DNA of 64,000 nt, from NCBI RefSeq assembly GCF_012926505.1, contig NZ_JABBNT010000005.1, positions 1-64,000 on the forward strand, read 5' to 3'. Source of the stretch: Pacificispira spongiicola. Its GTDB lineage: Bacteria; Pseudomonadota; Alphaproteobacteria; UBA8366; Aestuariispiraceae. The translations under genes and the position numbers were made by a program. The notes beneath the pieces were generated by a model, which did not search any database, was not told where the DNA came from, and saw only the letters and a list, made by a program, of their open reading frames with translations. This document shows positions 17,089-23,606 of the stretch, in pieces; within the stretch, counting starts at the first letter, position 1; each line of letters begins with the position of its first letter.

Positions 17089-18291
17089 ATGACGGATTGG
17101 GTACAGGAAGCGAGCGATTGGCTGGTCGATGAGACCCTGCGGGGAACGCGGGCCGATCGCCTCGTAAGAGGCTTATGCGAAAAAATGGCGGAAGGCGGTG
17201 TGCCCCTGGTTCGGGTGCAAATCGCCTGCGGTCTTCTGCATCCTCTGTTCAAGGCGTTTTCCATTTGTTGGAACCGCGACGAAGGTCTCGTCCGCGATCG
17301 CTTCGCCTATAGCAGCCCGACGTCCGAGGCTTGGCTGGTCAGCCCCTTGAAGGCCGTGTTGGATCCGGGCGAGAACCCCGAAATCCGCGCGCGTCTTAAA
17401 CTGGGGGAAGGGATCAACCAGTTCCCGGTCTTGAAGGAATTCAAGGAGCGGGGCTACACCGACTATTATTGCACGCGGAAGGCCTTCACATGGCCGGAAG
17501 AAACCGCCTTGGCGAATATGGACGGCTGTATTGCGTCCTTCGCCACCGATGCACCGGACGGATTTACTGACCGCTGTCTCGCGACGATCCGCCGCCTTTT
17601 TCCGCGGCTGGCCGTGGCGATGAAGACCTTGGTGCGGGAAGGGACGGCGCAGAATTTGGCATCGACCTATCTGGGCAGTCAGGCTGGGGAACGGGTGCTG
17701 AACGGCCGCATCCGGCGCGGGGAATACGACAAGATTCAGGCGGTCGTCTGGTATTCGGACATGCGTCAGTCGACGGAACTGGCCGACCGCATGCCGCCGG
17801 AGCTCTTTATCGAACGCCTGAACCGCTATTTCGAATGTACCGCCGGGGCCGTTCTGGACCATGGCGGGGAGGTTCTGCGGTTTATTGGCGATGCAGTATT
17901 GGCGATCTTCCCGATCAATGGGCCGGGCGGCGCGGAACGGGCCAGCCGTATGGCCGTCGCCGCGGCGCGGGATGCCTTCCGCCATGTCGAACGGATCAAT
18001 GCGAATTTGCCGAAAGAAGACCTGGTACCGATCCGTTTCGGGTTGGGCCTGCATGTCGGCGACGTCATGTTCGGGAATATCGGCGTTCCGGAGCGGCTGG
18101 AATTCTCTGTCATCGGCGCCTGTGCAAATGAGACGGCGCGACTGGAAGATTTGACCAAGACCCTGGACCGCCCGGTTTTGGCCTCCGACGCCTTCGCCAA
18201 TCTGGTCGATAACAGCGACTGGGATCCGATGGGCAGCCACCGCTTGCGCGGCGTGTCCGAACCGCAACCGATTTACGCCCTGGTGCTTTAG
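17089..18291 (+). CDS. Class III adenylate/guanylate cyclase
   Basis: A 400-aa soluble protein. Residues about 1-185 form an unrecognised N-terminal sensory region, seen in many alphaproteobacterial cyclases. The cyclase homology domain is about 205-395. Metal-binding Asp lies in VVWYSDMRQSTELADR. The loop usually carrying the purine-selecting Lys reads GEVLRFIGDAVLAIF, with Arg in place of Lys. The second strand reads FSVIGACANETARLE. GLHVGDVMFGNIG is also conserved. It probably makes cAMP, but the Arg substitution leaves nucleotide choice open. Monocistronic, with mazG convergent. Confidence 0.85.
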   Translation: MTDWVQEASDWLVDETLRGTRADRLVRGLCEKMAEGGVPLVRVQIACGLLHPLFKAFSICWNRDEGLVRDRFAYSSPTSEAWLVSPLKAVLDPGENPEIRARLKLGEGINQFPVLKEFKERGYTDYYCTRKAFTWPEETALANMDGCIASFATDAPDGFTDRCLATIRRLFPRLAVAMKTLVREGTAQNLASTYLGSQAGERVLNGRIRRGEYDKIQAVVWYSDMRQSTELADRMPPELFIERLNRYFECTAGAVLDHGGEVLRFIGDAVLAIFPINGPGGAERASRMAVAAARDAFRHVERINANLPKEDLVPIRFGLGLHVGDVMFGNIGVPERLEFSVIGACANETARLEDLTKTLDRPVLASDAFANLVDNSDWDPMGSHRLRGVSEPQPIYALVL

Positions 18292-18342
18292 CACAGAGTT
18301 AGGCCGTGGTGCTATTTACGCCTTGTTGCTTTACGCAGGCGA

Positions 18343-19143
18343 TCAGGACGCGTTTTCCACACCTTTAACGCTGTCCCAGCAGGCGTCCATTTCGTCCAAG
18401 CGGCAATCCTTTAGGTCACGTCCACCATCCTTGAATTTCTGTTCCATGGCCCGAAAGCGCATTTCGAACTTGCGGTTGGTGCGGCGCAGGGCCTTTTCCG
18501 GGTCGACATCCAGCATGCGGGCCAGATTGGCGACGGTGAAGAGCACATCGCCCAGTTCGTCCTCCAGCCGGTCGGGGTTGCTGCCGGCATCGATTTCCGC
18601 GCGTAACTCGTCCAGTTCTTCGTCGAGGTCGCGGAAAACCTGAGACGCCTCCGCCCAGGTGAAGCCGACGCGGGCGGCGCGTTTCGAGAGCTTTTCGGCG
18701 CGGGACAGGGCGGGTAGGGCGACGGCGACCCCGGACAAGGCGCTGTCGTCCTGTTGCTTGGTGGCGCGTTCTTCCGCCTTGATCGCTTCCCAACTGATCT
18801 TGACCTTTTCCGGCGTGTCGGACCCGTCGGCGCCGAAGACATGCGGGTGGCGGCGGATCATCTTGTCGGAAACGGCGCCCGCGACTTGCTCGAAATCGAA
18901 ATGGCCTTCTTCTTCGGCCATGCGGGAATGAAAGACGACCTGGAGGAGGAGGTCGCCCAATTCGTCGCGCAACTCCGTCAGATCGTTGCGTGCGATGGCG
19001 TCGGCCACTTCATAGGCTTCCTCGATCGTATAGGGCGCGATGGACGCGAAGTTTTGTTCCAGGTCCCAAGGACATCCTGAGACGGGTGTTCGAAGCTGGG
19101 CCATGATATCGAGAAGGCGATCAATATTTCGCTTGTCCTTCAT
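18343..19143 (-). CDS. mazG: Nucleoside triphosphate pyrophosphohydrolase
   Basis: A 266-aa MazG with two alpha-helical MazG domains. The start is the ATG at 19143 (MKDKRNIDRLLDIMAQLRTP). The motifs CPWDLEQNFASIAPYTIEEA, EELGDLLLQVVFHSRMAEE (here RDELGDLLLQVVFH) and the C-terminal EDELGDVLFTVANLAR carry the conserved ExxE/ExxD metal-binding residues. It hydrolyses NTPs and dNTPs to monophosphates and affects stringent-response nucleotide pools. Convergent with the upstream cyclase gene. Confidence 0.94.
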   Translation of the reverse strand: MKDKRNIDRLLDIMAQLRTPVSGCPWDLEQNFASIAPYTIEEAYEVADAIARNDLTELRDELGDLLLQVVFHSRMAEEEGHFDFEQVAGAVSDKMIRRHPHVFGADGSDTPEKVKISWEAIKAEERATKQQDDSALSGVAVALPALSRAEKLSKRAARVGFTWAEASQVFRDLDEELDELRAEIDAGSNPDRLEDELGDVLFTVANLARMLDVDPEKALRRTNRKFEMRFRAMEQKFKDGGRDLKDCRLDEMDACWDSVKGVENAS

Positions 19144-19231
19144 GGCAGTTCTGTCCTGACGTTTTGGATAGGTAAGGTCACGAGAGGGGGACAACCTATA
19201 TGGCTTCGGCTCTATCCGTCGACCCTTCGAT

Positions 19232-20062
19232 TTACTCCATGATCCGGACTTCTCCCGATACCCGGATAGAGCTGCCCGGCTGTGACGGAATTTCCGCATA
19301 TAGGATGGAGCGCATTCCCATATCCTCGCCCTGAATCAATTTTATCGTTCCCTCATGCGACCAACCGATATTCTTAAGGTATCCGCAAAAGGCGGCTGTT
19401 GCGGCACCGGTTGCGGGGTCCTCGAATACCCCACCGGAGGCAAAGGCGTTGCGGCTGTGGAAGACCTTCATATCTTCCGAATAGACGAGCATGATCGTTA
19501 TCCATCCTTCCCGGATCATCAGGGAACGTCCGGTATCCAAGTCGTAGTTCATGCGCGCGAGGGCATCTCGCGAGTTCAGCGCCAATAGAAAATGATCGGC
19601 ACCGCCATGAATCAGGGCTGGGGATATTCGCTGATCCAGATCGCCCGGTTTGTATCCGAAGAGATCGAGTATTTCCGTCACTAGTTCGGGAGGCGGGGAA
19701 GAGCTGCGGGTAGGCGGCGATTGCAGCGCTGCGAGAAGTCGGCCATCGTCGATTCTCCCCTCAACTGTAATTTCGGCGTTGTTAAGTGTGAGCCGGTAGA
19801 CCGCATTACCGCATTTCATTGCAAGCGCCGCACCCAGTGCGATGGTTGCGTGCCCGCAGAAGGGTACTTCCGATTCAGGTGAAAAGTATCGAACACGCCA
19901 AGCATCGTCCTGCGCCATGGCAAACGCGGTTTCCGAGAAACCGATTTCGGCGGCTAGACGTTGCATTTCCTGTGACGTGGGAAGTTCGTCCGCAATCAAA
20001 ATGCCAGCGGGGTTTCCACCGAAATTATCTTCTGAGAAGGACGCTAGGCGTTGTATATGCAT
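19232..20062 (-). CDS. PhzF-family isomerase
   Basis: A 276-aa protein with the duplicated hot-dog-like PhzF fold. Motifs: FSEDNFGGNPAGI near the start, the catalytic Glu region GFSETAFAM, FCGHATIALGAAL, and DPATGAATAAFCGYL in the second half. Family members isomerise small acids; PhzF itself acts in phenazine synthesis, but there is no phenazine cluster here, so the substrate is unknown. I chose the ATG at 20062 behind GGTGG; a TTG 21 nt upstream is possible. Confidence 0.85.
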   Translation of the reverse strand: MHIQRLASFSEDNFGGNPAGILIADELPTSQEMQRLAAEIGFSETAFAMAQDDAWRVRYFSPESEVPFCGHATIALGAALAMKCGNAVYRLTLNNAEITVEGRIDDGRLLAALQSPPTRSSSPPPELVTEILDLFGYKPGDLDQRISPALIHGGADHFLLALNSRDALARMNYDLDTGRSLMIREGWITIMLVYSEDMKVFHSRNAFASGGVFEDPATGAATAAFCGYLKNIGWSHEGTIKLIQGEDMGMRSILYAEIPSQPGSSIRVSGEVRIME

Positions 20063-20167
20063 CTGGGTATCCACCAAATTCAAATTTGATACGCAATCGA
20101 CGCCGGCGGACCTTTCTACGACGAAGATCGTTCATTTCACCGCTGCTGTAAGTGTAGGAAAAACCAA

Positions 20168-20506
20168 GTGTCAAAAACAGTCGAGATATTGCTTTATACA
20201 TTGCGTCCGGGGACGGGGGCCGAATTCCATGAAATCATGCGGACGGTAAGCGTTCCGTTGCACGCGAGTGTCGGCATGGACGTGGTCGCCTTTGGTCAAT
20301 CGATTCACGATCCGGACGCGTATTACCTGATCCGATCTTATAGAGACCTCCGGCACCTCGAATTATCTCAGGCAGAGTTTTATAAAAGCGACGCATGGAG
20401 GAACGGCCCTCGGACCGAAATTGTCGACCGAATAACGAGCAGCCTGAAGACCGTCGTCGATATGCCGAAGGAGAGTGTCGAAGCGTTAAGGAAGGGGTAT
20501 GCCTGA
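20168..20506 (+). CDS. NIPSNAP / dimeric alpha-beta barrel-like protein
   Basis: A 112-aa protein with a GTG start (MSKTVEILLYTLRPGTGAEF). The pattern E(I/L)xxYTLRPGTxxEF, then GMDVVAFGQSIHDPDAYYLIR and a C-terminal helix, is that of the ferredoxin-like dimeric barrel (NIPSNAP/ABM) fold. Such proteins often act in small-molecule oxidation or degradation; no catalytic residues can be assigned. It is divergent from the PhzF gene, and its 3' flank holds the transposon insertion 68 bp downstream. Confidence 0.7.
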   Translation: MSKTVEILLYTLRPGTGAEFHEIMRTVSVPLHASVGMDVVAFGQSIHDPDAYYLIRSYRDLRHLELSQAEFYKSDAWRNGPRTEIVDRITSSLKTVVDMPKESVEALRKGYA

Positions 20507-20566
20507 CACCATGTTGAAGTTGGAAGTCCATGCCATACATTAATCCCGATAATGTATATTATGGAA

Positions 20567-20574
20567 AATAATGA
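20567..20574. repeat. Target-site duplication, left copy
   Basis: AATAATGA immediately outside the left terminal repeat; exact copy at 23100-23107 outside the right terminus. Eight bp is the duplication length expected for IS1595-family elements. Confidence 0.95.
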
Positions 20575-20602
20575 GGGGTCTATCCCCACAGCATACGTTA
20601 AC
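20575..20602 (+). repeat. Left terminal inverted repeat of the IS1595-family transposon
   Basis: Begins GGGGTCTATCCCCACAGCAT. The inner part overlaps a perfect 12-bp palindrome TACGTTAACGTA at 20594-20605. Confidence 0.88.
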
Positions 20603-20632
20603 GTAAACCATTAGGAATGTGAGGAAATTAAG

Positions 20633-20749
20633 ATGCGGGATTTGCTTCGCCGCGTAATGTGGCGTCTCACCTCACGTTTACTGGTTTGGCGTGAACGTCA
20701 GGTAGATCGCATCTTCAATGATGCTGTAGCCAAGTCCAGGCACGGGTGA
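20633..20749 (+). CDS. Possible 38-aa basic peptide in transposon left end
   Basis: An ATG at 20633 with GAGGAAAT upstream opens a 38-codon frame, MRDLLRRVMWRLTSRLLVWR and so on, ending KSRHG. It is strongly basic and could form an amphipathic helix. Its end overlaps the antiparallel 109-aa gene by 35 bp. Good start signal but no conservation evidence, so it may be chance. Confidence 0.3.
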   Translation: MRDLLRRVMWRLTSRLLVWRERQVDRIFNDAVAKSRHG

Positions 20750-21044
20750 AATGGATGCCGTTGAAGTCTTCCCCGGCCTCCATGATGAAAATTCCGTCTT
20801 CGCGATTGGTCGCTGTGTCGCCTTCAAAGCGCGCGCGGATTTGGCCAGAATTCAAGCGGCTTTTGAGCAGGAAGCCGAACAACTGACCGTCTGACGACCG
20901 AAAAGCTTGTTCGGGCGCTGATAGAGCGGCATTCGTCAGGATGCCCAGTATGGCGGGTACTACTTGCCCCACGCGGTGCAGATCGGAGCTTCTGTCTAGC
21001 TGGATCACAACGAGATACCGACGATCCTTTGCCTCTAAGGCCAT
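20715..21044 (-). CDS. Hypothetical transposon cargo protein (109 aa)
   Basis: Starts MALEAKDRRYLVVIQLDRSS; the ATG at 21044 has a strong GGAGGAGG site, making the longer upstream frame unlikely. The protein appears to be a single small alpha/beta domain: strand YLVVIQLD, helix around QVVPAILGILTNAALS, then FGFLLKSRL, RARFEGDT and DGIFIMEAGEDFNG, ending TRAWTWLQHH. No Cys, signal peptide or membrane segment. It is divergent from the 302-aa membrane protein across a 113-bp shared promoter region. Function unknown; location suggests cargo of the transposon. Confidence 0.7.
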   Translation of the reverse strand: MALEAKDRRYLVVIQLDRSSDLHRVGQVVPAILGILTNAALSAPEQAFRSSDGQLFGFLLKSRLNSGQIRARFEGDTATNREDGIFIMEAGEDFNGIHFTRAWTWLQHH

Positions 21045-21157
21045 AACCACCTCCTCCTGCCGGTAGATGAACCCGGAGGATACCACGTACACGCGTCAGT
21101 TTCCATTGACCCCGCGCGATAACCGGGGATAGCCTCTCTCAAAACGGGAGGGGTTTC

Positions 21158-22066
21158 ATGGAAATACGGGTGCCGCACCAGGTGATTTATCAAACCACCG
21201 GCGAATCCTCTATTGACGATGTGATTGTTTCGTTGATGGGTACGCGCGCTGCGGTTCGGGAGGCGGGGCAGTTATTGGAAGCCTGCTTCGATGGGCTGAA
21301 AGTTGAAACATCAACAGCGCAGGTTAGATCAATTACGCAAGAAAGCCCTCTCAGAGAGGTCTTTTTCGTTAGTCTTATGGTTGGGTTTCAAGACGGGTTA
21401 GAGACGGAAATACCGGAAGTGCTCGAGAAACTTTTCGAAAGTCAAATTCCAGACCAGTACGACACGATCGTTACTGTTTGTACTCTTGTTATCTTATTCT
21501 ATGGGGCTGATTTTCTTTATCGAAAATATCTGAAGGCGACAGAAACGGCGTCCGTTTCCAAGCAGCTTGACGGTTTGATTTCTGAGCTATCGTCCCTCAC
21601 AGGGCGATCTGAAGACGCTATTCGCGCCATTCTAAAGGAACGATACAAGGGGCGACGATTGGTGGATTTAGGTCGTGCAACAGCGAACTTCTTTAGGCCA
21701 AGCAAAAAGCAGGGAAATGCAGCGGTCAAAGTTGGTAACACAGACGTTGCGTCGTCGACAGTTGCAGAAATCCCAGCGGACTTTTCGGACGCGGCCGCTA
21801 AGCCGGAACCGACATCAGAATCAATGGAAGATGTTCTGATAGAAGTTCATGCCCAAGACGTAGACTATGCAAATCGGGGATGGGCTGCGGTAATACCGTC
21901 AGTATCGAGCGACCGGGTTCGCATGAAAGTATTTCCCCCGATCAAATTAGAGGACGTGTACAATAGAGGGACGCTACGCGGCGATATTATATTGATCTCC
22001 GAAACCGTTGGGGACGAAGTACGCCCTGTAGAGTGCCATCTGGTGAGGTTGTATGACGACGCTTAA
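21158..22066 (+). CDS. Hypothetical transposon cargo membrane protein (302 aa)
   Basis: Starts MEIRVPHQVIYQTTGESSID behind GGGAGGGG. A soluble N-terminal region (about 1-105) is followed by one clear membrane segment, TIVTVCTLVILFYGADFLY (about residues 104-122). Next come a helical region with an HTH-like sequence (LTGRSEDAIRAILKERYKG), an Ala/Pro/Ser linker (about 185-225) and a C-terminal beta-rich domain with GWAAVIPSVSSDRVRMKVFP. Base composition is lower in GC than the chromosome around it. The 3' end overlaps the 57-aa gene by 14 nt. No family recognised. Confidence 0.75.
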   Translation: MEIRVPHQVIYQTTGESSIDDVIVSLMGTRAAVREAGQLLEACFDGLKVETSTAQVRSITQESPLREVFFVSLMVGFQDGLETEIPEVLEKLFESQIPDQYDTIVTVCTLVILFYGADFLYRKYLKATETASVSKQLDGLISELSSLTGRSEDAIRAILKERYKGRRLVDLGRATANFFRPSKKQGNAAVKVGNTDVASSTVAEIPADFSDAAAKPEPTSESMEDVLIEVHAQDVDYANRGWAAVIPSVSSDRVRMKVFPPIKLEDVYNRGTLRGDIILISETVGDEVRPVECHLVRLYDDA

Positions 22067-22226
22067 GAAAGCCCGCAAAGACGGCGACCTAGAGAAGTTC
22101 ATCAAGGAGCACGAAAACGATGCTCCGGGTGACACCGATAAGCTGGACGCCGTGATTAAGCGGAAATCTCCGGGAACCGGGAAAGCAGTTCCGAAAGCAT
22201 CGTCTGGGGCCGCATCCGACGATTGA
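22053..22226 (+). CDS. Hypothetical small transposon cargo protein (57 aa)
   Basis: An ATG at 22053, inside the last codons of the 302-aa gene (14-nt overlap, different frame), opens MTTLKKARKDGDLEKFIKEH and ends GAASDD. The first part is a charged helix; the tail is Ser/Ala/Asp-rich and disordered. Its last 71 bp overlap the 3' end of the antiparallel transposase gene. The stop-start overlap suggests translational coupling to the membrane protein. Short, acidic-tailed partner proteins of this kind can be antitoxin- or adaptor-like, but nothing here proves that. Confidence 0.55.
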   Translation: MTTLKKARKDGDLEKFIKEHENDAPGDTDKLDAVIKRKSPGTGKAVPKASSGAASDD

Positions 22227-23034
22227 AGCGGTATTCGAATTCCTTCACATAGCGTTCCAGATGCTTGGACGACACGCTGGTATGGGTACCGGCGATGGAC
22301 TTCTTGAGGTGGTTGAAGAAGCTTTCGATCTGGTTCGTGCTGGTGCCGTCTTCCTTGGCGTATTCACCGGCACCGTGATTGACGGTCTTGTGGGTGTACT
22401 GATCCATCGGCAGGGATTTCTTGTAAGCCTGTAACTCGTCGGTGTGGACTTCGGACCCCGGCAGGACGTTATCTTTGATCTTGGGAATGAGCGTGACCTT
22501 ACGCTGATCCGGCACAACGGACAGCATGGCGTCACCGCCGCGTTCGATCATGCCGAAGACAACGGTCTTCTGATCGCGCCACTTCATACCCTCGGCTTTA
22601 CCGCCGACGAAGGTCTCATCGACCTCCACGACCTTACCAGGGCCACCTAGAGGCTCTTCGCCGTCGATAGCGGCCATATGCTCACGGATAAGCGCGGCCA
22701 TGCGCCACGCCGTCTTGTAGGTGACGCCCAACTGGCGCTCCAGTTCCTTACCGGAGACACCATGCTTGGACGTGGTGAAGAGGAAGATCGCATAAAACCA
22801 GAGTTGGAGAGGGGTCCGGGACTTCTCGAAAATGGATCCGACCATCGGGTGGATATGATGGCCGCACCACTGGCAGGAATAGGCCTGTTCGGATGCGAGA
22901 CGGTACCACTTGGCGGATCGCTGGCACTTCGGGCAGGTATGACCTTGTCCAAAGCGCACATTAAAAAGATGCTCTAAGCATGCGTCATCGTTGGGAAACT
23001 GATTAAAGAACTCACGGACGTTTGCTTGCTTCAT
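22156..23034 (-). CDS. tnp: IS1595-family (ISXO2-like) transposase
   Basis: An intact 292-aa transposase. An N-terminal zinc ribbon has CPKC (34-37) and CQWC (54-57). A helix-turn-helix follows (SGKELERQLGVTYKTAWRM). The catalytic core has VVEVDETFVGG (D139), VHTDELQAY (D199), VNHGAGEY (H219) and NQIESFFNHLK (E237), the D-D-E pattern of the family. The start ATG at 23034 lies 38 bp inside the right terminal repeat. Full length with no frameshift, so probably active. Confidence 0.96.
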   Translation of the reverse strand: MKQANVREFFNQFPNDDACLEHLFNVRFGQGHTCPKCQRSAKWYRLASEQAYSCQWCGHHIHPMVGSIFEKSRTPLQLWFYAIFLFTTSKHGVSGKELERQLGVTYKTAWRMAALIREHMAAIDGEEPLGGPGKVVEVDETFVGGKAEGMKWRDQKTVVFGMIERGGDAMLSVVPDQRKVTLIPKIKDNVLPGSEVHTDELQAYKKSLPMDQYTHKTVNHGAGEYAKEDGTSTNQIESFFNHLKKSIAGTHTSVSSKHLERYVKEFEYRFNRRMRPQTMLSELLSRFPEISA

Positions 23035-23071
23035 GGCCTCATTCCTCTGTTACATATCAGATGGGAATGAG

Positions 23072-23099
23072 GCTACCGTATGTCAAGGGGATACACCCC
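23072..23099 (-). repeat. Right terminal inverted repeat of the IS1595-family transposon
   Basis: On the minus strand begins GGGGTGTATCCCCTTGACAT. It lies 38 bp upstream of the transposase start; TTGACAT at its inner edge could double as a -35 element for the transposase. Confidence 0.88.
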
Positions 23100-23107
23100 A
23101 ATAATGA
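23100..23107. repeat. Target-site duplication, right copy
   Basis: AATAATGA, identical to 20567-20574. Confidence 0.95.
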
Positions 23108-23154
23108 TGTGAAAGACGCATCTCACCGATATTTCCGCATCTTATCGACTATTC

Positions 23155-23502
23155 CTAAAACAACGCTTCATATATATCCGGCTTGAAGCCCAGATAGGTT
23201 TTGCCATTCATGGACAGCAACGGGCGTTTGATGATGGATGGGTTTTCCATTGCCACGGCGACGGCTTCGTCCGGGCCCATGGATGACCGAACCTCTTCCG
23301 GGAGCTTACGCCACGTCGTTCCAGCGCGGTTGATGACCTTGTCCCAACCGTGTTCCGCGATGGCGGCTTTCACCATATCCGGGTCGGCGCCCTGTTTCTT
23401 GTAGTCGTGAAACGTATAGGCCACGCCATGATCGTTCAGCCAGGTCATGGCCTTCTTCATCGTGTCGCAGCTTTTGATTCCGTAAACGACGATACCGGTC
23501 AT
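23155..23502 (-). CDS. ArsC/Spx-family protein, YffB-like
   Basis: A 115-aa thioredoxin-fold protein starting MTGIVVYGIKSCDTMKKAMT. The single N-terminal Cys (GIKSCDT) and the motifs KRPLL and LLSMNGKTYLGFKPDIYEAL match the ArsC family's YffB branch. YffB proteins have glutathione-dependent thiol reductase features rather than proven arsenate reductase activity. No ars genes lie nearby. Convergent with the transposon; the gene end is 48 bp from the right target duplication. Confidence 0.88.
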   Translation of the reverse strand: MTGIVVYGIKSCDTMKKAMTWLNDHGVAYTFHDYKKQGADPDMVKAAIAEHGWDKVINRAGTTWRKLPEEVRSSMGPDEAVAVAMENPSIIKRPLLSMNGKTYLGFKPDIYEALF

Positions 23503-23606
23503 ACCGACAGAGCCTCCAAGCGAAGTTATTTAAGTTCGACGGGAATCTGATAGGATTCCCACCGTTAGAACCAGTATCTATCCGCGTTGAAGGAACCTTT
23601 CCCGAC

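Larger units (their letters stand above)
20575..23099. mobile_element. IS1595-family transposon with cargo genes (2525 bp)
   Basis: The left end begins GGGGTCTATCCCCACAGCAT and the right end, read inwards on the minus strand, begins GGGGTGTATCCCCTTGACAT; about 22 of the outermost 28 bp match. A perfect 8-bp duplication AATAATGA flanks the element. One end carries an intact IS1595/ISXO2-type transposase. The rest carries divergently arranged genes unrelated to transposition. The insertion lies between two convergent chromosomal genes and interrupts neither. Intact ends, perfect duplication and an open transposase frame point to a recent insertion. Confidence 0.93.

Noticed and set aside
19232-20062. 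Phenazine biosynthesis cluster suggested by the PhzF-like gene
   Set aside because: No other phz-type genes nearby; PhzF-like proteins are widespread without phenazine synthesis.
23155-23502. Arsenic resistance island next to the transposon
   Set aside because: The ArsC-like protein belongs to the YffB branch, lies outside the target duplication and has no arsB or arsR partner.
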